A stretch of 64,000 bases of DNA, from NCBI GenBank assembly GCA_958450365.1, contig CAUEEP010000750.1, forward strand, positions 1,388,501 through 1,452,500, written 5' to 3'. Under the pieces are notes generated by a model, which ran no database searches, had not been told where the DNA came from, and saw nothing but the letters and a program-made list of their open reading frames with translations. Within the stretch, counting starts at the first letter, position 1. Every line of letters begins with the position of its first letter. The DNA comes from Mesorhabditis belari (taxonomy: Eukaryota > Nematoda > Chromadorea > Rhabditida > Rhabditidae). This document shows, piece after piece, positions 23,030-31,561 of this stretch. A program made the translations under genes and the position numbers.

Positions 23030-23131
23030 ATGTCCCGTATTGTCCTCAATGCTTTGTTGCTGGCCGTTTGCCTCAACGGACACATGGGATCGGCCACTTC
23101 CCCAGCTGCCACCCTTCTCCCACTCGTCAAG
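23030..23131 (+). pseudogene. Truncated paralog: first exon only of the secreted NTF2/SnoaL-like gene
   Basis: Encodes 34 residues (MSRIVLNALLLAVCLNGHMG... ending TLLPLVK), with four amino-acid differences from exon 1 of the intact gene at 33634. It keeps the same acceptor-like aaattcag four bases before the ATG and the same donor gtaatc. After about 280 bp of family G repeat, the sequence runs into a degenerate mariner (23586), and exons 2-5 are not found. It could still be transcribed, but it cannot encode the domain. Confidence 0.8.
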
Positions 23132-23585
23132 GTAATCTACCGCAAAGTATAGCGACAACTTTTTGGAAAAGTATCTGGTAAATGCCTAACTTATTTTAGA
23201 AGTGTCAAGTGTTATATAGAGAGTTGTAGCCCTAATTCTCGACAACATTTATATACCAAAATTTCTCGATTTGACTTATGCAACTCATTTAACAAGCGCT
23301 TGAATGATCGCTAGTCGATAGCTCTCCGGCAATCTGCCATTTTTCACGATTTTCTACATGACTTCAACTTAAATTTTGTTTATGCCAGCTTTTAAAAGCT
23401 ATATATAAATATAAGCTTGGTAAATATGAAAGGTTATTTTTTTGCAAAAAATATTGTCCTGTCGTTACGAAGAACATTCGCTGTCTAGGATTTTTCTCAA
23501 TAATATGTCAAAGTGTGCTTATGTTTTTGTTTGCAAAAACTTTTTTGTTTTGAATAATATTTGTATTGTTTCAGCTCGACAAAGA

Positions 23586-24080
23586 TGGATGACCAAAAAT
23601 TTAAAATTAGGGCTGCCATGTTCTTTGAATTCAGGTTAAACAAGAAAGCTACGGAATGCCATCAGAACATTTGTACTGTTTTTGGAGAAGCTGATCTTAC
23701 TTACAAATAATGTTGTGTTTGGTACGATCGCTTTACGACGGGAAACGAGTCATTGGAAGATGCACCACATGGAAAGCCACGGATTACTTTGAACGATCAG
23801 CTGTTACTGAACGAGGTCGACTTGGATCCATCGCAAAAGTGTAGAAAATTAGCAGAAAAGTTTGGATGCACTCATGTTACTATTTCCACGTTCTTGGGTA
23901 ATCATATCGAAGCGGGAAATGCCCCCCCCCCCACGACCTCACTGATGCCCACAAAGCCATACGAGTCACCCTGAACTCTTTTCTTCTGCGAAAAGCTCAC
24001 CATCGTGACTTTTGGAAGTTTTTTTTTGACATCTGATGAGACTTGGCTTTCGTATGAAAACATTCAACTCCATGGACAGT
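23586..24080 (+). pseudogene. Degenerate mariner transposase
   Basis: Reads MDDQKFKIRAAMFFEFRLNK, then an in-frame stop, then WYDRFTTGNESLEDAPHGKP, a helix-turn-helix-like RKLAEKFGCTHVTISTFLG and DAHKAIRVTLN. This is the order of the mariner N-terminal HTH region and the linker before the first catalytic Asp. Frameshifts occur at a C run (23921-23930) and near 24020. The catalytic part is missing. Confidence 0.85.
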
Positions 24081-24218
24081 GGATGAGTTCGAAGCAGAGT
24101 TGTCCGATTTCTCAATAGAAATTTTGGCGAACCGTTGAGAATTCTGGACGATCAACTGGATCAATTTTCCAACAACTCTCAACAATTTCATTTCTAAACA
24201 AATTTACTCAAGTTTGAC

Positions 24219-24374
24219 GATTTTCTTACATCCAATCTGGCGATTGACAATTCCAATCGTTTTCCAGCTTTCAAATGTGGAAGCACTTCCTCTTGGCTTA
24301 TTGAATGGAATGAAGTTTTGCCGAATGAGTACATTTCGTAGAAAAAACACCGAAAGACCAGCTGAAACAAGAGT
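24219..24374 (-). pseudogene. Protein tyrosine kinase fragment, copy 1
   Basis: The minus strand reads WSFGVFF, then after a one-base deletion YSFGKTSFHSISQEEVLPHL. This is the C-lobe segment after the DVWSFG motif of tyrosine kinases. It parallels the longer fragment at 30512-30815 but is frameshifted. A relic of a duplicated kinase exon. Confidence 0.75.
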
Positions 24375-24560
24375 ACTGTATAATTCTATTGCTTTTCTCA
24401 ATATTAATTGTTTATTTGCTTGACTACGCGATTACTATGCGGTTGTTAAAATGTTTAAAAAGATGCGCTGAGAAAAATAACTACCGTAATCTATACGGTA
24501 AATATGAAAATAACTACCATATTTACCTTATTTATTTACCTAAGTACTTTAATTTAATTA

Positions 24561-25817
24561 TTAGGTTGGCGACATTGAAATTTCGTTTTTGAGCAACAAC
24601 AAAATTTATTCGTAAAAATAAACTAGAAACAATTAATCAACAATATATTCCCCACAGCTATCAATAGCATTTTTCTATCTTTAACACAAATTATGGATAC
24701 TCTCTTGAAAGAATTGTGCTGGTTTTGATTGAAAAAAAGCAGAGACCCGTTTTTTGATGTCGTCAATGTTCTGGAACTTGTGGCCTTCGAGTGAATGCCG
24801 CATACTTCGAAAGAAATGGTAGCCAGACGGGGCAATATCTGGACTATATGGCGGATGAACTAGAAGTTGCCAGCTCAATTGCTCAATCTTCTCTTGCGTA
24901 ATTTTGGCAACGTGAGGACGGGCATAGTCTTGTAACAATCGCACCGTTGTCGGATCAATTCCTTTTGGGCGAAGAACCGCGTCTACGCGATCTAGTTGTT
25001 GAACGCAAAGATTTGCATCAACAGCCTGATCAGAAATTAACACTTCAAAATGAACTAGGCCTCGGGTATTCCACCAAACCGACAGCATAACTTTCTTTCC
25101 GGGAAAATCAGGTTTAGGTATTGGCTTTGGAATTTCACCCGGGTCGAGCCATTGTCTAATCCTTCTAATATTGCCATAATGAATCCATTTCTTATCAGAA
25201 GTTAAAATTGCATCCCAAAATCCACTATTCTTGGAAATTCTATGCAAATTTCCTGAACAAAGAACTCTGATGGCTTTGCTTGCATCAGTGAATGTGGAAT
25301 CCATTTTTCAGCCTTATTGAGCTTGCCCAATTCATGCAAATGGTTTTCGGTTGTTTTATGATCACAATTAAAATATTCCGCATAGTCACATGTAGTCTTT
25401 GTCGGATCACTTTCGATTATCTGCTTCAATGGTCGTTTGCCACAGCCTGTGGGAGGTGTCCTCGTTCCAGAGCTTCCAGACTTCCGTCACCCTTTCGAAA
25501 TCTTTTAAACCAGTTTTGACATTGATGAACAGTGATAACACCTTTTTCAAATACGTTACAAAGTGATTCATGCGATTCAGTTGCTGTTTTTTCATGTTTG
25601 AAATCGTACAGCAACAAATGCGAAGTTGATATTTGAGGTCGTCTAGCATCTATAAGATTCTTTTATTAAAATTCTTCAACCGGAAATAAAGAAAAGACGC
25701 GTAATAAAGCACAATGATTATATCTTTAAAACAGAAGAGATTGCGGTGGTAATAGTATCTACAGTGTTAAAATCCATAAAGAGAATCGCAAACGAAATTT
25801 CAATGTCGCCAACCTAA
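24561..25817 (-). mobile_element. Full-length mariner (DD34D type), inactivated
   Basis: 1257 bp with TIRs TTAGGTTGGCGACATTGAAA and inverse, flanked by TA. The minus strand encodes a mariner transposase in three frames: about 25407-25649 (N-terminal HTH), 25202-25429 and 24681-25304 (LTSDKKWIHYGN, then LLQDYARPHVAKITQEKIEQ, VHPPYSPDIAPSGYHFF and the end). Two frameshifts separate the pieces. Counting 34 residues on from the Asp of LLQDYARP reaches Gly in IAPSGYHFF, where active mariners have Asp. Both the frame breaks and the Asp-to-Gly change should abolish activity. Confidence 0.93.
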
Positions 25818-25911
25818 TATTTTTCAAACACTTTGCTTAACAAGTTGTTCAAAATAGAATGACTTAAAAGTTAACTCCCCCTGGAAAAAGGTGGATCGAG
25901 TGCCTTCTGGT

Positions 25912-25977
25912 GTAATAGTTAGTACAGTTGCCCGGTAAGCGAAAGATCGGAGGTTCAAGTCCCGGCGGCGCACAAGT
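25912..25977 (+). repeat. tRNA-derived SINE-like sequence, copy 2
   Basis: gtgtaatagttagtacagtt is A-box-like, then the same CCGGTAA loop closed by TTGC/GCGAA, then B-box-like ggttcaagtcccg and ggcggcgc. It lies 95 bp after the mariner end. It has the arm order of a tRNA but no U33 and no matching acceptor stem. Confidence 0.5.
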
Positions 25978-26091
25978 TTTGATCTGGCCCAGTTCCATGG
26001 GCAGCTGAAGGAAAAAAGTGCAACGGTGGCTGAAGGACCGTAAATATTCAAATAACGTTTTATTTGAATATTTACGGTATTTACGTTGGGT

Positions 26092-26272
26092 TTAGATCAC
26101 TAAAGTTGTCACAAATCAAAAGCTGGCCTTGGCCTATCTACCGGAGATCATCTTTCTCGGATTGGATAGACCGATGATACCGAAGATGATTGTGAAAACC
26201 CTTAACGTAACCACCACCACCGTTGATCCGGCCACCACTGGTCCTTCAACCGTTGCACCCGTCACAGAGGTA
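26092..26272 (+). CDS. Orphan exon with Thr-rich linker (partial gene)
   Basis: Acceptor gttgggtttag precedes an open exon reading ITKVVTNQKLALAYLPEIIF, then GLDRPMIPKMIVKTLNVTTT and a Thr/Pro-rich end (VDPATTGPSTVAPVTE) before a donor-like GAG|gtagat. Codon choice resembles the real exons nearby. I find no upstream exon (the mariner is there), and a microsatellite element lies downstream. Probably a piece of an extracellular protein gene; function unknown. Confidence 0.4.
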
Positions 26273-26489
26273 GATTTGAATCAGAAAATAGTCAGTAACG
26301 GGTATTATTGCATCCTTTTAAGAAGTTTAAAAAAGGGGCGTTTTAAGTGTTTTTCTGACTTTTTCACGGGTTTAGATCAAAAAACTTGTTTTGACCAAAA
26401 AGTATGTACCATTTCATTTTTAATACCCCATCGATCTAATCGAAATTTATCGAAATCGGTTCATGTGGAGCCGAGATCCAGAGTGTCAC

Positions 26490-26570
26490 CGACGAACAGT
26501 CAGACGGACAGACAAACGGACGTACAGACAGACAGACGGACGGAAACTTCTCTTTTATATATAGTAGATT
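26490..26570. repeat. (ACAG/ACGG)n microsatellite element, copy 2
   Basis: cagtcagacggacagacaaa and following tetranucleotides, then cttttatatatagtagat. It has the same array and tail as 2104-2312. Upstream, gaaatttatcgaaatcggtt followed by ccgagatccagagtgtcacc resembles the conserved body of array-bearing dispersed elements. Confidence 0.65.
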
Positions 26571-26666
26571 ATTCTGTCTCACTTTGCACTAATTTTTGAG
26601 AAACTGCAGAACAGTATACCCTCGAAATAAGTCAAGCTCAAGCTAAGAGTTAAGGCAAATCGGAGA

Positions 26667-26957
26667 CTAAATCCAAGAGCAAGGTTGAAATTCTAGGTCC
26701 AGTCCAATTGAAAGCCATTGGATTTGGCTTTTGTAGAGATTTACAAAATCAGAGTTAAATTCAGTTAAATTGTGACAATCTGAACTGAATGACGGTTGTG
26801 GTGGATTTGGCGGTCGAGGAGTTACATTGTCATAGTCAACCGGAAAATTAGTCTTTGATTCAACGGATATTTGAATCTCAATCTGTTGGAGTGGAGCCAC
26901 AATGAAAAAGAAGATCAATAGAAAGATCTCTTCAAATGAATGTTCTCTTGTTTTTCT
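26667..26957 (-). CDS. Possible small secreted orphan (weak)
   Basis: Open minus-strand frame with a hydrophobic start (EEIFLLIFFFIVAPLQQIEI), a Pro-rich middle (TPRPPNPPQPSFSSDCHN) and a stop at 26667. No ATG is in a good position and no exon partner was found. It lies 360 bp beyond the 3' end of the chemoreceptor on the same strand. Confidence 0.25.
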   Translation of the reverse strand, partial: RKTREHSFEEIFLLIFFFIVAPLQQIEIQISVESKTNFPVDYDNVTPRPPNPPQPSFSSDCHNLTEFNSDFVNLYKSQIQWLSIGLDLEFQPCSWI

Positions 26958-27278
26958 CTTATCTTTTGATTTGGTGCTTCAACAATAAGTCGATTACCAG
27001 AGAAAGCTCTTGACCAAGCATAATCCGTGAGTTGAAAATAGGTTGATTCACGGCTCATATCAATTCATACTCGGCTCTTCGAACCACTCTTTCAACCAAT
27101 GAAAAACTTGATCACCAAAGGATATATCTTTTAAGGGTCCTGAAAAGTAATGCGCTTGAATATGAAGTTTAAATTAAGATTTTATGGACATCGAACTGTT
27201 AGCTATCAGATAAAGCACAAAAAATTTTATATTTTCATTTTTCATCAGGTCGAATAACATAAGGCTTTGGTTGTTGTG

Positions 27279-30048
27279 CTAAAACACAATGGAATCTCCA
27301 ATTCGTGATATGAATCGTTTTTTGAGACGCTGAAAACGAGATAATCTAATCATACTGTTGTCAATGTCTCATTCTTTTTCTATTCACTTACCTGACAAAG
27401 TTTAATGAAAAGATCTCGATAGTATTTAGTCACAAAAAGAACGATGAGACAATTGCCGGAGGAATGCAAAGTGGTTATCATTAGTGCATAGGGTACAATT
27501 TTGTCTGAAAAGGAGACCGTATAAATAGGAGTTTCAAATACTTACTTGTTTCTTTATCTTGAACAACAAGTGCTGATAAAGCTAACACAATCCAAGGTAG
27601 AAAAGATATTGTCGCCAAAAAGATGATCTAGATATTTTTGATGACATTTTTTTTACAATTAGTTTAAATGAGGTTTTAACTAGGGAATTTTGTCAAATCA
27701 GGATCGAGTTTTCACATGAACCTTGGCCCATCTGATAGGCTTTTCATCGGGATTCTGAATCTGCTTTTAGTTTTACCGAAACGCTTCTGTGACACGAGAT
27801 ATTTGGCATACAAAATTTCGCTTTTTTCCGATTGATTTACAAGCTTTACTCACTACTTGTTACCTTCTGCCTCCTGGCTACAGAAACGTTTCGAAAAAAA
27901 CTAAAAGCGGATTCAGATCATCGAATAGATCTGTGAACACAAAACCGGTCGGTCGGTCCCCTTTTTGAAACCTAGAGGTCGAGATACAATTTTCAAGAAC
28001 GAAACAAAGGTGAAAAATTCTATCGAAGACAAATTCTATTAACTTCATCACCTCTAGACAGGCCGATTTCTTTTGCTGCAGGGATCGAAAAACTGGCTAC
28101 TCATTGGCAAAAGTGTATTGATTCTAACGGTTGTTATCTTGATCAATTTGATTTTTTTTAAATAAAAATTTTTGCAATTGGAAATCATTAAGAAAAATGC
28201 TGTCATTTTCCGGAGTACCTAATAAATATCATCCGAGAATCCACTCATGTACCTGAACTATCGAAACTCGTAATAATTGATGATGCATCGTTTGTATTTT
28301 GATACTCAGAGGAGGCCCGAGATGAGGAAGTTTGTATAAAAGAGTTAGAACAACAATGCCCCAACTAAAAGCTTAACTTTGAGACAATTTAAGTTACTCC
28401 GGTATTACTTAACAAATAAGTCGAACGTATTTTGAGTTTAAAGTATGAGCTCGACACGGACTCTAATTGATTTAAAAGATCAACCTCATCACAGCGACCA
28501 CGAGAAGTCCGAATAATGCAAGTGTCAGGGGAAAATTTGAATCGTTTATAAGAACAGAGCAATCAATTGAAGATTTGATCTAAGAATTGTTTAATTGTAT
28601 TTTTCTCTAAAAATTTGTAATGTAAAGAAAGTTACCCTATCACTTTCATGTATTTGATAAGGAATCACCAAATAATCAATGTAAAAGAAGCTTGGGACCA
28701 AGAAAAGAAGTAAGTTCGTGAAAAAAAAAACTTTAAAAAATCAACATTTTTCAAAATTAATTTCTTTTCATACAGAAATTATTCGTCGAACTCGAATTTC
28801 CCATTCTGGGGACGATATAGCGAGACATCGAAGAAAAAAGTTATACGCATGTAAAACAAGATGAAAGATAGAGAGAGATAAATAAATGTGCTAGAATTTG
28901 CAGTTAACAAGAAACAATAACCAACTGATCTTACAGCAAGTATGAGAAGCTCTGTTTGACTGAAATTTATTGAACTTGCTGAAATGATGGTGAAAGATGG
29001 GATGACGACGGGGCGAGTGAGGGACAAAGTAATCGTCATTGATAGGGAACATAGCTAAAATGAGATGTTAAAGGGGGTAACAATCGAGGCTGATTCCAAG
29101 TGAGAAATTTTTATCGCCGATAACTATCATTTTTTTTTATTTGATGCTTTTTATACTAAAAATAGCAAAAACAAATCGGCTGATTGATTTCCTCTCATAT
29201 TCGGCAACATTTTGTTGATGAACATCTCCTGCTGCGGAGACACCCAGGTATACTCTTCCTCTCTCTTATAATATTGGGTTGTCCAGTTATAAATGCGCGT
29301 TTTTACTATTGTAAACTTCTCAAGATATCGAACAGATGTATAGGAGTGTTATATATCATTCGAAAGCTGAAGATCTCCTCTACATTTTGGAATAAGAAAG
29401 TTTTTGAATTCATTCAACTTTTTGGGAAATTGACTGCATAAAAGGAGAGGTCGTTTTCGAGAAACCCATTCCAGCTTAGCTATTTCTCAAGTTTTATGGT
29501 GTAAAATAACCGCCCAGAAAAGAAAAGTAAAGATGCTCTGAAGTTGTTATATTTTTTTAAAAGTTGTATTGATATATCTATTGGCCAAACATCAAACGGT
29601 TAACTCTATTTGAGCGGAGCCAAAATTTGATCTAAAGGCACCCTTCCATTTTTTTGGCCACCTCTTCTTCTGTGCAGTCAATTTGCCCAAAAGCTGAACA
29701 AATTCAAAAACTTTTTATATCAAAATGTAGAGGAGATCTTCAGCTTTCGAATAATACTCATATATTTCTTTTTCTTGATTTCGGTATCTTGAGAAATTTA
29801 CAAAATAGTAAAAAACGCGCATTCATAACTGGACAACCCAATAATTAACGATCAAAACGATCATTTAGCTTAGAATCAACATAAAATTATCATTTACTCA
29901 CAATGATCGCAATTTGAAGCATTCTGAACGTTTTAATGTGATCTGGAGCTTTCACACAACTGAATATACCAATAGTGAGTGAGCAAATCAGGCCATCGAT
30001 TGAAAGTGGAATTAAATAAAGAGTCTCGAGAATTGAATATTCTGACAT
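27279..30048 (-). CDS. Serpentine chemoreceptor, Srh/Str-like 7TM GPCR (9 exons, about 310 aa)
   Basis: Minus-strand exons: 29902-30048, 28935-29054, 28774-28890, 28636-28730, 28485-28579, 28253-28364, 27546-27627, 27392-27504, 27279-27329. Phases agree everywhere except exon 3 to exon 4, which is one base short in a run of ten T at the start of exon 4. With one more T the frame reads FFFFTNLLLFLVPSFF. TM1 in LYLIPLSIDGLICSLTIGIF; TM3 end LHAYNFFLRCLAISSPEWEI; intracellular loop 3 TMHHQLLRVSIVQ; TM6 FLATISFLPWIVLALSALVV; TM7 PYALMITTLHSSGNCLIVLF, then a basic tail. This is the build of nematode Srh/Str chemoreceptors, which sit in sensory cilia of amphid neurons and detect odorants. The subfamily is not certain. 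Exon 1 is separated by an 850-bp intron holding a TTGGGTTGTCC element. Confidence 0.87.
29274..29841. mobile_element. TTGGGTTGTCCAGTT element, copy 1
   Basis: 568 bp with TIRs TTGGGTTGTCCAGTTATAAA (and inverse actggacaacccaa), flanked by TA. The arms extend inwards as an imperfect foldback (gctgaagatctcctctacat and inverse). Other copies: 59606-59953 and a right-end copy at about 60240-60435. It is in intron 1 of the chemoreceptor gene. Confidence 0.85.
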
Positions 30049-30511
30049 TTGAGTCTAATAGTGGGAAAAGTGAATCAAATTTGACTGTTTGTGAACTCAA
30101 AAAGTAGAGTGGACGTGTTGGAAGAAAAAATGGAAACAGGTGTTTTTTGAGAGTCAGGAAACAGCTGTAAACTTTAAGAATTAGTTTTCAGCCTGTAATG
30201 AACATTTGTTAATGATATAGCGGTAAAGATCAATTTTTGGCATCTACAGTATATTGTAGTAATAAAAAAATGGCCTACCTCATTCGTTAGAGCTAAATCT
30301 GTAATTAGTTTTTGATAAATCGTTGAATAAAACTGAATTCGAAGTCTCTATTCATAACTCTTTTTCTATTCATAATTAAATGCAAGCACCAAGATTGTTG
30401 AAAGATTTTTGATCGTTTAAACAGTTTCGATCTTTACTCCTGTTTCTCGTGTCGCCTCAGAGCGATAATAGTTCTTACTGAATTTTTACAAATTCTTTGA
30501 TGCTTATTTAC

Positions 30512-30815
30512 CAAACTACCTGAAATGTAAATACCCGTAACATTCAGAATTATCTTCCATCTCTTTATAGAGACTTTGCGGTATTTTTGAAAATTCCGGT
30601 CGATCCTTTGGCTCTTCTTTCCAACAATCACCAATAATCGAGCTTCTAAACGTTTGATATTCACACATTTCTAACTAGATTACATGAGAGATCTCCGGGA
30701 TCTCCAAAAGTTTCCCTGTTTTCAAATGTGGAAGCACTTCCTCTTGGTTTATTGAATGGAAAGGAGTTTTGCCGAATGAGTACATTCCATAAAGAAGAAC
30801 ACCGAAAGACCAGCT
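30512..30815 (-). pseudogene. Protein tyrosine kinase C-lobe fragment, copy 2
   Basis: After an acceptor-like acttccag the minus strand reads WSFGVLLYGMYSFGKTPFHS, then EEVLPHLKTGKLLEIPE, an in-frame TAG, then SSIIGDCWKEEPKDRPEFSK and a final stop. WSFGVLLY...PF and CW..P..RPEF are subdomains IX and XI of tyrosine kinases. No catalytic loop or N-lobe is nearby, and the TAG interrupts the frame. A non-functional remnant, 460 bp upstream of the chemoreceptor start. Confidence 0.85.
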
Positions 30816-31136
30816 GGAAGTTGGGATCAGTTAGAGGTTATTTAAAAGAACATTTATGATTTGTGATCTTATGATTTTTTCGGTGAATTTCTAAAGTGTT
30901 GACTCGATTGATGATATTTGTGGGGAAAAATGGAACTCGCTGGGAATATTAAAACTATTTTTGGGTAAACTGCGACTCACTAGGAATGATTTGGCTCCAG
31001 GATTAGCATTTGTTTGAGTGAAATTGCAATAAACTTTGCAATTAAAAGCAAAGTTTACTGGGCTTGATTTACATTTAAAAATGAAAATGCTTTAAAAGTC
31101 TAAATAAATTAGGAAATTTATCAAAAAAAAAATATC

Positions 31137-31322
31137 TTGAGCGTTCATCAAAGAGAAACAAAAGCTACCGAGTGGGCCCGATTTTTGCCCTTGATTCAAT
31201 ATCGTAAAGCATCAGGTAACTTAAGTTTTTTTGGAAATTTACATTTTGTCGATAGATTTCATTCCGGTATTGGACGTAGCCCATATGTTGAAATGTTTGG
31301 ACGAGATCTGAAAATGCTATAG
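31137..31322 (+). pseudogene. Integrase-like (DDE core C-terminal) fragment
   Basis: Reads TKATEWARFLPLIQYRKASG, then after about ten unusual residues FHSGIGRSPYVEMFGRDLKM and a stop. W....P.IQY.KN...H.GIGRSPYE.MFG is the end of the retroviral-type integrase core in LTR elements and in domesticated KRBA2/SCAND3-like genes. The unusual residues coincide with an intron-like gtaact...gatag of 40 nt. No D,D,E residues are visible upstream, so it is a fragment. Confidence 0.7.
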
Positions 31323-31396
31323 CGATTACTAAGGAAGAAGTAAGGTTTGAAATATTTGTAGGTCTGGAGTATTTGAAGTAAACTGTGTGGTTTAGG

Positions 31397-31561
31397 TTTT
31401 GTCAGACGACGACGAAATCCAGCAAACAAGTGTCTACGAGGAGGAGGAGAAAATGCTTCAGGTTAATTTAAATCCTGATTTTTTTCTTTATTTGCAACTT
31501 TAGGAAGATAATTCGACGACATCTCTGAGGGATATTCATCAATTTCTAACTAAAATTTAAG
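31397..31561 (+). CDS. Possible chimeric terminal exons (acidic exon plus duplicated transporter end)
   Basis: An exon-like stretch after gtggtttag (31397-31462) reads VLSDDDEIQQTSVYEEEEKM and ends CAG|gttaat. After a short intron the next exon (from ctttag, 31504) begins EDNSTTSLRDIHQFLTKI and stops. The second exon is the segmental duplicate of the transporter's last exon read in a different frame. It could be the 3' end of a gene containing the integrase fragment just upstream. Expression is unproven. Confidence 0.35.

Larger units (their letters stand above)
21173..23420 (+). repeat. Segmental duplication, copy 1
   Basis: From the last coding exon of the transporter through its 3' flank to the first exon and first intron of the secreted NTF2-like gene. 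It matches 31508-34380 in the same order and orientation at high identity. Copy 1 has an extra TTGGGTTGGGGAG element (22011-22530) and about 165 bp (21424-21590) that copy 2 lacks. Copy 2 has about 1 kb (32590-33565) that copy 1 lacks. Confidence 0.85.

Noticed and set aside
25912..25977. Functional tRNA gene
   Set aside because: The arms are in tRNA order, but the loop lacks U33, the acceptor stem does not pair and similar sequences are dispersed, so a SINE or pseudogene is more likely.
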